A stretch of 64,000 nucleotides of DNA from NCBI RefSeq assembly GCF_002043005.1, contig NZ_CP020330.1:310001-374000 (forward strand), read 5' to 3'. Positions 36,370 to 45,175 of the stretch are shown here, piece by piece. The position numbers and the translations under genes were made by a program. Below the pieces are notes generated by a model. That model was not told where the DNA came from. It saw only the letters and a program-made list of their open reading frames with translations, and did no database searches. The DNA comes from Martelella mediterranea DSM 17316. Lineage in GTDB: Bacteria > Pseudomonadota > Alphaproteobacteria > Rhizobiales > Rhizobiaceae. The stretch's first letter is position 1; each line of letters opens with the position of its first letter.

Positions 36370-37092
36370 ATGGCCAAGACATCGTTGGAAAGCAGCGGAC
36401 TCCAGAGCCAGCAGGTCAGGCGCGGCGGCGGCGTGGCGCACGTCTATGAAACCCTGCGCAACGAAATCATCGAGCTGAAGCTCGCGCCCGGCAGCCCGAT
36501 CGACGAGACCGAGCTTTCCGAGCGCTTTGCGATGTCGCGCACGCCCATCCGGGAGGCGCTCGTCCGGCTTGCGGCGGAGGGGCTGATCACCGCGCTGACC
36601 AATCGCACGACGATCGTTTCCAACATCGATTTCGTCCAGCTCGGCGCATTTTTCGATGCCCTGACGCTGATGTACCGCGTTACCGCGCGGCTTGCGGCGA
36701 TCCATTACAACGAGGCCGATCTGGCCGGGATACGCGCCCACCAGAGGCGCTTTGCCGAGGCGGTCGAGGCTCGCGACGTGCTTGGCATGATCGCGGCCAA
36801 CCGCGATTTTCACATCGCCATCGCCGAGGCCGGCCGCAACAAATACTATACCGACCTGTTCCGGCGCCTGCTCGATGACGGACGCCGGATTCTTCGCCTT
36901 TACTATCGCTCCTATGACGACGACCTGCCGCGCCAGTATGTGGCCGAGCACGAACACATCGTCAGCGCCATGATCGCGCGTGATCAAGACGCATGCGACC
37001 GGCTTGCTACGGCGCATGCCGACCAGATCGTGCGTCAAATCCGGGCCTATATCTCTGCGGATTCCCGCAGCGTTTCCTCAATCGCGCTCTAG
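36370..37092 (+). CDS. GntR-family regulator (FCD type) next to hydroxyproline genes
   Basis: 240 residues. The winged helix is at about 22-80 (VYETLRNEIIELKLAPGSPI; ELSERFAMSRTPIREALVRLAAEGLI), followed by a helical FCD domain (FDALTLMYRVTARLAA; RRLLDDGRRILRLYYRSYDDDLPRQYVAEHEHI). It shares long identical blocks with the GntR at 61571-62287, including RRILRLYY and DxLPRQYV. ATG 36370 follows GGAGAGCGGAG. The next genes encode hydroxyproline catabolism, so it probably senses hydroxyproline or a derivative. GTCGAC palindromes lie before it and after it (37148). Confidence 0.88.
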   Translation: MAKTSLESSGLQSQQVRRGGGVAHVYETLRNEIIELKLAPGSPIDETELSERFAMSRTPIREALVRLAAEGLITALTNRTTIVSNIDFVQLGAFFDALTLMYRVTARLAAIHYNEADLAGIRAHQRRFAEAVEARDVLGMIAANRDFHIAIAEAGRNKYYTDLFRRLLDDGRRILRLYYRSYDDDLPRQYVAEHEHIVSAMIARDQDACDRLATAHADQIVRQIRAYISADSRSVSSIAL

Positions 37093-37147
37093 ATTTCACG
37101 GGTTTCCCGAAAGGCGGAGAGGTGCGCTTCGCTTTTAAGTATTTTAT

Positions 37148-37157
37148 TTGTCGACAA
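37148..37157. promoter_or_regulatory. GntR-type palindrome before the hydroxyproline deaminase gene
   Basis: TTGTCGACAA, a perfect 10-base palindrome in AT-rich DNA (37148-37157), 116 bases before the start of the DHDPS-family gene and 55 bases after the GntR stop. It is the same core as the sites at 46834 and 62415. Confidence 0.65.
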
Positions 37158-37273
37158 GATAGATTATCGGTGGTACTGAAATTGCAACCGACCGGCTCCG
37201 GGCCGCAGCGCCAGAGATTGCCAGCAGATTGCCCCGCCGAGACCAATTCCTTGTGCCTATGAAAGGACCCCAG

Positions 37274-38206
37274 ATGAGCGACACGATTTTCACCGGCTGC
37301 ATTCCGGCTTTGATGACCCCCTGCAAGGCTGACCGCACGCCCGACTTCGCCGCGCTTGCGCGCAAGGGCCGGGAACTGGTCGAGGCGGGCATGTCGGCTG
37401 TCGTCTATTGCGGATCGATGGGCGACTGGCCGCTTCTGACCGACGAGCAGCGCATGCAGGGCGTCGAGGCGCTGGTCGAGGCCGGCGTTCCGGTGATCGT
37501 GGGCACCGGCGCGATCAACACCAAATCCGCCGTGGCGATCACGGCGCATGCCGCCCGCGTCGGCGCCGCTGGCCTGATGGTCATTCCGCGCGTTCTCTCG
37601 CGCGGCAGCTCTGTCTCGGCGCAGAAGGCGCATTTCTCGGCTATCCTCGAAGCCGCGAACGGCCTGCCGGCCGTCATCTACAACAGCCCGCATTACGGCT
37701 TTGAAACCCGCGCCGACCTGTTCTTCGCCCTGCGCGCCGACTATCCCAACCTGATCGGCTTCAAGGAATTCGGCGGCGCGGCCTCCCTCTCCTACGCAGC
37801 CGAGCACATCACCTCCGGCAATGACGATCTGACCCTGATGGTCGGCGTCGATACCCAGGTCTTCCACGGCTTCGTCAAATGCGGCGCCACCGGCGCGATC
37901 ACCGGCATCGGCAACGCGCTCCCGAAGGAGGTCCTGCATCTCGTTTCGCTCTGCAAGACCGCCGCCGAGGGCGACAGCGAGGCTCGCGTCAAGGCGCGCG
38001 AACTCGAGGAAGCCCTGATGGTGCTGTCGAAATTCGACGAGGGCGTCGATCTCGTGCTGTTCTACAAATATTTGATGGTGCTGAATGGCGACGCGGAATA
38101 TACCCTGCACTTCAACGAGACCGACGCCCTGACGGCACCGCAGCAGGCCTTTGTCGAAGAACAGTACCGGCAGTTCAAGACCTGGTACGCCAACTGGGCG
38201 GCCTGA
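37274..38206 (+). CDS. Probable 1-pyrroline-4-hydroxy-2-carboxylate deaminase (DHDPS/NAL family)
   Basis: A 310-residue TIM-barrel class I aldolase-like enzyme. The Schiff-base Lys164 is in LIGFKEFGG and the supporting Tyr136 in AVIYNSPHYGF. The motif CGSMGDWPLLTDEQR replaces the GTTGE of true dihydrodipicolinate synthases, as in the branch that deaminates the pyrroline from hydroxyproline to 2-oxoglutarate semialdehyde. It sits between a GntR regulator and 4-hydroxyproline epimerase, which strongly supports this role over lysine synthesis. GAAAGGA precedes ATG 37274; an ATG five codons earlier is less well placed. Confidence 0.85.
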   Translation: MSDTIFTGCIPALMTPCKADRTPDFAALARKGRELVEAGMSAVVYCGSMGDWPLLTDEQRMQGVEALVEAGVPVIVGTGAINTKSAVAITAHAARVGAAGLMVIPRVLSRGSSVSAQKAHFSAILEAANGLPAVIYNSPHYGFETRADLFFALRADYPNLIGFKEFGGAASLSYAAEHITSGNDDLTLMVGVDTQVFHGFVKCGATGAITGIGNALPKEVLHLVSLCKTAAEGDSEARVKARELEEALMVLSKFDEGVDLVLFYKYLMVLNGDAEYTLHFNETDALTAPQQAFVEEQYRQFKTWYANWAA

Positions 38207-38240
38207 AACCGGCGGAGCGGGCCTTGCCAGGGAGCAGCGC

Positions 38241-39173
38241 ATGCATGTGATTGACAGCCACACCGCGGGCGAGCCGACGCGGGTCATCCTCGACGGCTTT
38301 CCCGATCTCGGTTCGGGCCCGCTTTCCGAACGCGCGGCGCTGCTTGCGACGCGCTTTTACGACGACTACCGCGCCGTGGTGCTGGAACCGCGCGGCCAGG
38401 TCGCCATGGTCGGCGCGCTGCTGGTGCCGCCGGTGGACCCGACCTGCGTCACCGGCGTCATCTATTTCGATGTCGGCGCGGTTCTCGGCATGTGCGGTCA
38501 TGGCACGATTGGCCTCGCCGTCACGCTTTACCACATGGGCCGGATCGGCACGGGGCTGCATCGCATCGAAACGCCCGCCGGCGTCGTCACCGTCGATGTG
38601 CAGGATGAAAGCACGGTCACCGTCACCAATATCGAAAGCCGCCGGGTTGCGGTCGGCGTTACGGTCGAGGTGCCCGAATTCGGCCCCATGACCGGCGATG
38701 TCGCCTATGGCGGCAACTGGTTTTTCCTGGTCGATCCGAGCCCGATCCCGGTGATCCCGGAGAATATCCGCCAGCTTACCGATCTCGCCGTCGCCACCCG
38801 GACCGCGCTCAATGCACAGAAGATCGGCGGCGAGAACGGCGAACCGGTCGACCATGTCATCTTTTATGGTCCTGCCGGCGATGCGGCGGCGCACAGCCGC
38901 AATTTCGTGCTCTGCCCGGACGACGCCTATGACCGCTCCCCCTGCGGGACCGGCTGTTCGGCGCGGCTCGCCTGCCTTGCCGCAGCCGGTCAACTGGGAG
39001 AAGGACAGGAAATCGTGCAGGAGAGCATTATCGGCTCCACCTATCGGCTTTCCTACAGGGCCGGACACAAGGGCGGCGTGATCCCCTCGATCACCGGCCA
39101 AGCCTATGTCATGTCGGTGGCCGAACTGGTATTCCACCCCAACGACCCCTTCCGCAACGGCATCATCCTCTGA
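38241..39173 (+). CDS. 4-hydroxyproline 2-epimerase (proline racemase family)
   Basis: 310 residues. Both catalytic cysteines are present: Cys85 in GMCGHGTIG and Cys235 in DRSPCGTGCSA. Having Cys, not Thr or Ser, at the first site separates epimerases from trans-3-hydroxyproline dehydratases of the same family. The start IDSHTAGEPTRVI and HSRNFVLCPDDAYDRSPCG match hydroxyproline epimerases better than proline racemases. It converts trans-4-hydroxy-L-proline to cis-4-hydroxy-D-proline, the substrate of the dehydrogenase at 60253. ATG 38241 follows AGGGAG; the upstream frame overlaps the deaminase gene. Confidence 0.9.
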   Translation: MHVIDSHTAGEPTRVILDGFPDLGSGPLSERAALLATRFYDDYRAVVLEPRGQVAMVGALLVPPVDPTCVTGVIYFDVGAVLGMCGHGTIGLAVTLYHMGRIGTGLHRIETPAGVVTVDVQDESTVTVTNIESRRVAVGVTVEVPEFGPMTGDVAYGGNWFFLVDPSPIPVIPENIRQLTDLAVATRTALNAQKIGGENGEPVDHVIFYGPAGDAAAHSRNFVLCPDDAYDRSPCGTGCSARLACLAAAGQLGEGQEIVQESIIGSTYRLSYRAGHKGGVIPSITGQAYVMSVAELVFHPNDPFRNGIIL

Positions 39174-39205
39174 TCCACGACGATGGCGCGGCATTGAAAT
39201 GACAA

Positions 39206-39234
39206 AAGGCCGCCCCGTTTTCGGGAGCGGCCTT
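39206..39234. terminator. Terminator hairpin between convergent genes
   Basis: AAGGCCGC (39206-39213) pairs with GCGGCCTT (39227-39234), extended inside by CCCG/CGGG around a TTTT loop with one bulged A. Outer bases CATTGAA and TTCAATG add further complementarity. It separates the epimerase (plus) and peptide-binding protein (minus) genes. Confidence 0.7.
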
Positions 39235-39271
39235 CAATGTTTCGCTGTGGTCGCAGACTTGTGTCAAAAAA

Positions 39272-40858
39272 CTATTTCGTCACCAGCCGGTAATAGACGA
39301 AGTCAGAGGTCGCGCCGTTGACGTAACCTTCGACGTCATCCTGCATGGCAACCTCGTAGGCGGCCTGGAACATGATGATGATCGGCGAGGTTTCCTGCAC
39401 CTTCTTCTGCAGGTCGACATACATCTCAAGACGCTTGTCCGGATCGGATTCCGAAAGCGCGGCCATGGTTTCCTTGTTCATGTCATCCGGCACGGCCCAG
39501 GCATTCCGCCAGGTGGTGGTTGCCTGATAATTGTCGTCGGAATTATCGGCATTGTAGGCGAAGGCCTTGGCGTTCGAATGCGGGTCCATGAAGTCTGGCC
39601 CCCAGTAGAGCAGCATCGCCTCATGGGTGCGGTCGCGATACTTGGTGATGACCTGCGCGCCGGTTCCCGGAATGATGTCGAAATTGATGCCGGCTTCGGC
39701 GAAGCTTGCCTGCAGCGACTGCGCCATGTCGGTGAACGGCGCCGAATTGATGACGTCGAGCGTCACGTTGATCGGGGTTTCGACGCCCGCATCGGCGAGG
39801 ATCTGCTTGGCCTTCTCGGGGTCGTAGGTATAGGGGTTTTCATCATAGGAACCCGGAAAACCCTTCGGCCAGAACGCCTGATGGATTTCCATCTGGCCCT
39901 TTAGGAAGCTGTCGGTCATGCCCTCGTAATTGACGAGATAGCGCGCGGCTTCCCAGACGGCCTCGGGCTGGAGCGCCTCGTCCTTCTGGTTGAAGGACAG
40001 GAAGTGGACGGCGGCCTGCGGGAAGGTCTCGACCTTGATGCCGTCGCCTTCGATGGAGGCGATCTGGTCCGGCGTCAGGTTGCGGGCAAGGTCGACATCG
40101 CCGGAGGTCAGCAGCAATTGCTGCGTCGCCGATTCGGCGACATGACGGATGATGACCGATTCCATCGCCGGCGCGCCCTTGAAGTAGTCCGGGTTGGCGG
40201 TCAGCCGGATCAGTTCTGCGGGACGGTAATCGGCAAGGCTGAAGGGGCCGGAGCCGGCGGTATTGGAATTCAGCCAGGCATTGCCCATGTCGCCGTCGGT
40301 CTCGTGCGCCATCACTTCCTTTTCGTCGACGATCGAGGCCGGACGGGAGGCGAGCACGTTGAGCACGAAGGCGGAAGAGAAATCACCATCATATTTGATC
40401 GTGACGGTGTTGCCGTCGACGGTCACCATGTCGTCGACATTCTCCGGCGTCCAGCCGAGCTGGGCAAGGATGAAGGCGGGCGTCAGGTTCAGCTTGATGA
40501 CGCGGCCGAGCGAAAACGCCACATCCTCGGCACGGACAGGATTGCCGGAGGAGAAGGTGGCATCGTCGCGCATCGTGAAGGTGATGGTCTTGGCCTCATC
40601 ATCGGCCGTCCATTCGCTGGCAAGGCCGGCCGAAAGCACGGTCGGGTCCTCGGCGTCATACTGCACCAGCCGGTCATAGGTGTTGGTGACGAGCTCGCCG
40701 GATGTGAATTCATAGGCCTGGGCCGGGTCGATGGCGACGATATCGTCGATGTTCTGAGCGACGACCAGCATGTTTGCGGGCGTGTCGGCCATGGCAGACC
40801 CCGCGCCCATCGGCAGGGTCAGCGCTGCCGCGAGCAATGCGGCTTTGAAGAGTTTCAT
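39272..40858 (-). CDS. Dipeptide/oligopeptide-type ABC substrate-binding protein (family 5)
   Basis: 528 residues. The signal peptide is KLFKAALLAAALTLPMGAGSAMAD; the mature protein starts TPANMLVVAQNIDDIVAIDPAQAYEFTS, a DppA-like family 5 binder, with the usual SSGNPVRAEDVAFSL segment. It is transcribed after the XRE-cupin regulator, 2 bases apart, and divergently from the dppBCDF-like genes at 41.6-45.2 kb with which it must work. GAGGAG lies before ATG 40858. Peptide or nickel ligands are typical of the family; the setting favours hydroxyproline-containing peptides or hydroxyproline itself. Confidence 0.88.
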   Translation of the reverse strand: MKLFKAALLAAALTLPMGAGSAMADTPANMLVVAQNIDDIVAIDPAQAYEFTSGELVTNTYDRLVQYDAEDPTVLSAGLASEWTADDEAKTITFTMRDDATFSSGNPVRAEDVAFSLGRVIKLNLTPAFILAQLGWTPENVDDMVTVDGNTVTIKYDGDFSSAFVLNVLASRPASIVDEKEVMAHETDGDMGNAWLNSNTAGSGPFSLADYRPAELIRLTANPDYFKGAPAMESVIIRHVAESATQQLLLTSGDVDLARNLTPDQIASIEGDGIKVETFPQAAVHFLSFNQKDEALQPEAVWEAARYLVNYEGMTDSFLKGQMEIHQAFWPKGFPGSYDENPYTYDPEKAKQILADAGVETPINVTLDVINSAPFTDMAQSLQASFAEAGINFDIIPGTGAQVITKYRDRTHEAMLLYWGPDFMDPHSNAKAFAYNADNSDDNYQATTTWRNAWAVPDDMNKETMAALSESDPDKRLEMYVDLQKKVQETSPIIIMFQAAYEVAMQDDVEGYVNGATSDFVYYRLVTK

Positions 40859-40860
40859 GG

Positions 40861-41499
40861 TCAGTTCTCCTCTTTCTGGTTCGGTTTCGCCGTCTGTGCG
40901 GCTGGTTTCGGGGCGGCATTGGATCGGAAGAGCGCCAGCGTTCCCGCCCAGAGAAGCTTTGCCGGCCTGTCCGTATGGTTCGACCATGCATGCGGCTGGC
41001 TGCCGCGGAAATGCAGGCTGTCGCCCGCCGACATGATCATTTCGTCGTTGTCGACGCGCTGGGTGATCGATCCCTCCAGCACGTAGATGATCTCTTCGCC
41101 TTCATGGCTGACCACTTCCGAGCGATAGCCCGGCGGCACGGTCATCAGAAAGGAGGAGAGTGTATTGCCGGGGAAATCGGCGCCGAGGCGCTCATAGGTC
41201 ACCGAGGAGCCGTCGACGGAAAACTTGGTGCGTTCGCCTTCCCGCGTCAGCGCATCACGCGGCGCCGGAGTGGCTATGAAATAGTCGATGCCGACCTTCA
41301 GCGCCCGGGCGATCTGCGCCAGCGTGCCGAGCGAGGGCACGGCCTGGTCGCGTTCGACCTGGCTCAGATAGCCGACGGAGACGCCCGATGCCTGGCTGAG
41401 CGCCGTCAGCGTCATCTGCATCTGCTGCCGGCGGGCCCGGATGATCGATCCGACCCGGGGTTGTGTCGTGTCCCGCATGGCGGCGAGCGTTTCGCGCAT
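40861..41499 (-). CDS. XRE-family regulator with C-terminal cupin domain
   Basis: 212 residues. The HTH_3 domain at about 15-72 contains LTALSQASGVSVGYLSQVERDQAVPSLGTLAQIARAL; a linker is followed by a cupin_2 barrel (about 115-190) with SHEGEEIIYVLEGSITQRV and HFRGSQPHAWSN. Such proteins often sense small metabolites and control amino-acid or polyamine use. It forms an operon with the peptide-binding protein and faces the permease operon, so it likely controls both from the 41500-41622 region. Confidence 0.9.
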   Translation of the reverse strand: MRETLAAMRDTTQPRVGSIIRARRQQMQMTLTALSQASGVSVGYLSQVERDQAVPSLGTLAQIARALKVGIDYFIATPAPRDALTREGERTKFSVDGSSVTYERLGADFPGNTLSSFLMTVPPGYRSEVVSHEGEEIIYVLEGSITQRVDNDEMIMSAGDSLHFRGSQPHAWSNHTDRPAKLLWAGTLALFRSNAAPKPAAQTAKPNQKEEN

Positions 41500-41509
41500 A
41501 TTCCATCCC

Positions 41510-41555
41510 GATCAAAATTTTTTTGATCTAAGCAAAAATACTTGTATTATCCAAG
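41510..41555. promoter_or_regulatory. Two dyad symmetries in the XRE/dpp divergent promoter
   Basis: GATCAAAA (41510-41517) and TTTTGATC (41521-41528) form an inverted repeat with a 3-base spacer, just upstream of the XRE start. A second, imperfect dyad is CTTG-N7-CAAG at 41541-41555. Either could be the operator of the XRE-cupin protein. Confidence 0.55.
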
Positions 41556-41622
41556 CGAAAATATTCATCGCGCCGCGCCTTGCGGCGGCAGAGCCTCCCG
41601 CCAGACAAGGGAAAGACCCGAA

Positions 41623-42708
41623 TTGAGTTTTGAGCCAGCCGGCCCGACAAACGAAACGATGCCCGTGGCCGGACCGTCGCGCATCAGGCGCGGCGGACGC
41701 ATGCTGGGCGCCATCGCCTCGGTGCTGGTCACCATCGCGTTCACCTTTCTCGGCCTCCTCGCCATCACCTTCTTCATCGGCCGGGTGATCCCGATCGATC
41801 CGGTGCTTGCGGTGGTCGGCGATCGCGCGACGCCGGAAGTCTACGAGGCCGCCCGCGTGCAGATGGGGCTCGACCAGCCGCTGCCGGTGCAGTTCTTTCA
41901 TTATGTCGTCAACGTGCTTTCCGGCGATTTCGGCCGCTCGGTATCCACCGGAAGGCTGGTCTCCGACGATCTCGCCCGCTTCTTCCCGGCGACGCTGGAA
42001 ATGGCGACGATCGGCATTATTATCGGCGTTCTGCTCGGTGTACCCATGGGGGTTTATGCCGCGGCCCATCGGGGCCGCCCGCTCGATCAGGTCATCCGCG
42101 TCATCGGCATGCTCGGCTATTCGGTGCCCGCCTTCTGGCTCGGCCTCGTCGGGTTAGCGCTGTTTTATGCCCGCTTCGGCCTCGTCGGCGGGCCGGGGCG
42201 GCTCGATATCTTCTATGACGGGCTGGTGCCGCCAGTGACCGGGCTCATTCTGGTGGACAGCCTGATCGCCGGCGAAACCGACATCTTCTTCAACGCCATC
42301 TCGCATATCATCCTGCCGGCCTCGGTGCTGGGCTTCTTCAGCCTCGCCTATATCGCCCGCATGACCCGCTCCTTCATGCTCGACCAGCTCGGCCAGGATT
42401 TCGTCACCACAGCGCGGGTCAAGGGCGTTGCCGAATGGCTGGTGATCTGGCGTCATGCCTTCCGTCCGATCCTGGTGCCGCTGATCACCGTGATCGGCCT
42501 GTCCTTTGCCGGCCTGCTCGAGGGCTCGGTGATGATCGAGACGGTGTTTTCCTGGCCCGGCATCGGCAATTACCTGACGACCGCGCTGCTGAACGCCGAC
42601 ATGAATGCCGTTCTCGGCGCGACGCTGGTGGTCGGCGCGGTTTTCATCCTGATCAACAAACTCTCCGACGTGCTCTATCGCGTCATCGACCCGAGGGCCC
42701 GCCGATGA
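41623..42708 (+). CDS. Dipeptide-type ABC permease (DppB-like)
   Basis: About 361 residues. After a cytoplasmic N-terminal tail it has the first membrane segment GAIASVLVTIAFTFLGLLAITFFIG, then the periplasmic motif MGLDQPLPVQFFHYVVNVLSGDFGRSV, and the late motif VMIETVFSWPGIGNYLTTALLNADMNAVLGATLV of DppB proteins. The start is uncertain: TTG 41623 has AAGGGA well placed upstream, whereas ATG 41659 and ATG 41701 lack one. It overlaps dppC by four bases. Confidence 0.87.
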   Translation: MSFEPAGPTNETMPVAGPSRIRRGGRMLGAIASVLVTIAFTFLGLLAITFFIGRVIPIDPVLAVVGDRATPEVYEAARVQMGLDQPLPVQFFHYVVNVLSGDFGRSVSTGRLVSDDLARFFPATLEMATIGIIIGVLLGVPMGVYAAAHRGRPLDQVIRVIGMLGYSVPAFWLGLVGLALFYARFGLVGGPGRLDIFYDGLVPPVTGLILVDSLIAGETDIFFNAISHIILPASVLGFFSLAYIARMTRSFMLDQLGQDFVTTARVKGVAEWLVIWRHAFRPILVPLITVIGLSFAGLLEGSVMIETVFSWPGIGNYLTTALLNADMNAVLGATLVVGAVFILINKLSDVLYRVIDPRARR

Positions 42709-43607
42709 CAACACGCGACTGGCTCCTGGCCGATTCTCCCACATCGCTGCTGCAGGCGCGGCTTGGCGCATCCTATCGCGCCGGTCTTGCGCTGCTTGGC
42801 AATCCGCTCGCCGCCATCGGGCTCGCGATCGTGTTGCTGCTGATCGTCATGGCTGTCTTCGCCCCGTGGCTGGCGCCCTATTCGCCCTTCGGCCAGTCGC
42901 TTGGCGAACGTCTGCAGCCGCCGAGCCTGCAACACTGGATGGGCACGGACGAACTCGGCCGCGACATCCTCTCCCGCGTTATCTACGGCGCGCGGATCAC
43001 GCTGATGATCGTGGCTCTGGTTGCGATCATCTCCGCGCCGATCGGCCTTCTCGCCGGCGCGGTCTCGGCCTATTTCGGCGGCTGGACCGACCGGATCATG
43101 ATGGGCATTACCGATGTATTCCTGTCGATGCCGAAGCTGATCCTCGCGCTTGCCTTTGTCGCCGCCCTCGGGCCGGGCATCGAGAACGCGATCATCGCGA
43201 TCGCGATCACCGCCTGGCCGGCCTATGCCCGCATCGCCCGCGCCGAGACCATGACCTTCCGCAATTCCGAATTCATCGATGCCGTCCGGATGCAGGGCGC
43301 ATCCTCGTCGCGGATCATCTTCCGCCACATCCTGCCGCTCTGCACCTCCTCGATGATCATCCGCGTCACCCTCGACATGGCCGGCATCATCCTGACGGCG
43401 GCGGGCCTCGGCTTCATCGGGCTTGGCGCACAGCCGCCGCTTCCTGAATGGGGCGCGATGATCTCGCGCGGGCGCGCCTTCATCCTGGATCAGTGGTGGG
43501 TGGCGACTATGCCGGGCTTTGCGATCCTGGCCGTCAGCCTCGGCTTCTGCTTCCTCGGCGACGGCTTGCGCGACGTGCTCGATCCGAAACAGGGGGCGGG
43601 ACGATGA
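42705..43607 (+). CDS. Dipeptide-type ABC permease (DppC-like)
   Basis: 300 residues, with the motif APYSPFGQSLGERLQPPSLQHWMGTDELGRDILSRVIYGARITL (split by the usual periplasmic segment) typical of DppC/OppC. The EAA region is FIDAVRMQGASSSRIIFRHILPL, and the C-terminus is FLGDGLRDVLDPK. It overlaps both neighbours by four bases. Confidence 0.9.
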   Translation: MTTRDWLLADSPTSLLQARLGASYRAGLALLGNPLAAIGLAIVLLLIVMAVFAPWLAPYSPFGQSLGERLQPPSLQHWMGTDELGRDILSRVIYGARITLMIVALVAIISAPIGLLAGAVSAYFGGWTDRIMMGITDVFLSMPKLILALAFVAALGPGIENAIIAIAITAWPAYARIARAETMTFRNSEFIDAVRMQGASSSRIIFRHILPLCTSSMIIRVTLDMAGIILTAAGLGFIGLGAQPPLPEWGAMISRGRAFILDQWWVATMPGFAILAVSLGFCFLGDGLRDVLDPKQGAGR

Positions 43608-44428
43608 CGGCATTGCTCGATATCGAAAACCTCCGCGTTTCCTTCCCGACCCATAAGGGCCGTGTCGAGGTGGTGAAGGGGCTCTCCTTCACGCTTGGTC
43701 GCGAGCGGCTTGGCATCGTCGGCGAATCCGGCTCCGGCAAATCGATGACCGGCCGCTCGATCCTGAGACTGATCGCCCCGCCGGGCCGCGTCACAGCCGA
43801 CCGGCTCGATTTCGACGGCATCGACATTCTGGCGCAATCGCCCCGGCAGATGCGGAAAATCCGGGGCGCGCGGATCTCGATGGTGATGCAGGACCCGAAA
43901 TTCTCGCTCAACCCGGTGCTGACCATCGGCGCCCAGATCGGCGAAGCGCTGGCCGCGCATTTCTCGCTGTCGCGTCACGCAATCCGCGAACGCAGCATCG
44001 CCATGCTGGAATCGGTGCGGATCGACGATCCCGAACGGGTGATGGGCCTTTATCCGCACGAGGTCTCCGGCGGCATGGGCCAGCGGGTGATGATCGCGAT
44101 GATGCTGATCCCCGAACCGGACCTCTTGATTGCCGACGAGCCGACCTCCGCACTCGACGTTTCGGTGCAGGGCCAGGTGCTCGACATCATGGACAGGCTG
44201 GTCCGCGACAAGGGCATGGGGCTGATCTTCATCAGCCACGATCTCGATCTCGTCTCACGCTATTGCGACCGCATTCTGGTGATGCGCTCCGGCGAGATCG
44301 TCGAGGAATGCGTGGCCTCCGAGCTTTCGCAGGCGCGCCATCCCTATACGCGCGGGCTCTTGGCGGCGATGCCGCGCATGGACGAGGACCGCGATTTCCT
44401 GCCGGTGCTGGAACGGGGAGACACGTGA
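43604..44428 (+). CDS. Dipeptide-type ABC ATP-binding protein (DppD-like)
   Basis: 274 residues. Walker A is GESGSGKS near 40-47, the signature VSGGMGQRV, and Walker B LLIADEPTSALDVSVQGQ. It ends TRGLLAAMPRMDED, the oligopeptide-transporter C-terminal segment, but lacks the long cysteine-containing tail that binds an iron-sulfur cluster in many DppD proteins. One-base overlap with the next ATPase gene. Confidence 0.9.
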   Translation: MTALLDIENLRVSFPTHKGRVEVVKGLSFTLGRERLGIVGESGSGKSMTGRSILRLIAPPGRVTADRLDFDGIDILAQSPRQMRKIRGARISMVMQDPKFSLNPVLTIGAQIGEALAAHFSLSRHAIRERSIAMLESVRIDDPERVMGLYPHEVSGGMGQRVMIAMMLIPEPDLLIADEPTSALDVSVQGQVLDIMDRLVRDKGMGLIFISHDLDLVSRYCDRILVMRSGEIVEECVASELSQARHPYTRGLLAAMPRMDEDRDFLPVLERGDT

Positions 44429-45174
44429 TGAGCGCGCTTTCCCTGAACAATGTCGATATTTCCTATGGCGACACCAAGGTCGTCTTCGGTGCTGGCCTCG
44501 CCGTTGCCGAGGGCGAGAGTTTCGCGCTTGTCGGCGAGAGCGGATCGGGCAAATCGACCATCCTGCGCGCCATCGCCGGGCTTGCGCCGGACTGGACCGG
44601 CGATATCGCCGTTCTAGGCAAACCGCGCGGCAAGAAACTCGACAAGGATTTCGCCCGCATTTGCCAGATGGTGTTCCAGGACCCCTACGGCTCGATCCAT
44701 CCGCGCAAGACCATAGACGCCACGCTTTCCGAACCGCTTGCCATCCACGGGGTCGGCAACCGTTCCGAACGGGTGGAGGCGATGCTGGTCGCCGTCGGCC
44801 TCGACCGCCGTTTCCGGTTCCGCTTTCCGCACCAGCTTTCCGGCGGTCAGCGCCAGCGCGTGGCGATTGCCCGCGCCCTGATGCTGGAACCGAAAATCCT
44901 GCTTCTGGACGAACCGACATCGGCGCTCGACGTCTCGGTACAGGCTGAAATCCTCAACCTGCTGAAGCGTCTGCGCGCCGAGCAGAACCTCACCTTCCTG
45001 CTCGTCACCCACAACCTGCCGGTGGTCTCGTTTCTCTGCGACCGGCTGGCGGTGATGCGGCGCGGACAGATCGTCGAGATCGCCGGCGTCGACAAGCTCA
45101 AGGCCGGCACGCTTACCCACCCCTACGCCCGCGAGCTCTATGCGGCGAGCGGCGGACATACCGAAGGACACTGA
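44428..45174 (+). CDS. Dipeptide-type ABC ATP-binding protein (DppF-like)
   Basis: 248 residues. Walker A is GESGSGKST, the signature is LSGGQRQRV, Walker B ILLLDEPTSALDVSVQAE, with VFQDPYGSIHPRKTID characteristic of DppF/OppF. It is shorter than the usual 320-330 residues because the C-terminal oligopeptide extension is trimmed, ending at THPYARELYAASGG. It partners the DppD-like subunit. Confidence 0.9.
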   Translation: MSALSLNNVDISYGDTKVVFGAGLAVAEGESFALVGESGSGKSTILRAIAGLAPDWTGDIAVLGKPRGKKLDKDFARICQMVFQDPYGSIHPRKTIDATLSEPLAIHGVGNRSERVEAMLVAVGLDRRFRFRFPHQLSGGQRQRVAIARALMLEPKILLLDEPTSALDVSVQAEILNLLKRLRAEQNLTFLLVTHNLPVVSFLCDRLAVMRRGQIVEIAGVDKLKAGTLTHPYARELYAASGGHTEGH

Positions 45175-45175
45175 C

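Noticed and set aside
37274..38206. Annotation as dihydrodipicolinate synthase for lysine synthesis
   Set aside because: The GTTGE motif is replaced by CGSMGD and the gene lies between a GntR regulator and hydroxyproline epimerase, favouring the hydroxyproline deaminase branch.
38241..39173. Trans-3-hydroxyproline dehydratase or proline racemase
   Set aside because: Both catalytic Cys residues are present (a dehydratase would have Thr or Ser at the first), and the neighbours make a 4-hydroxyproline pathway.
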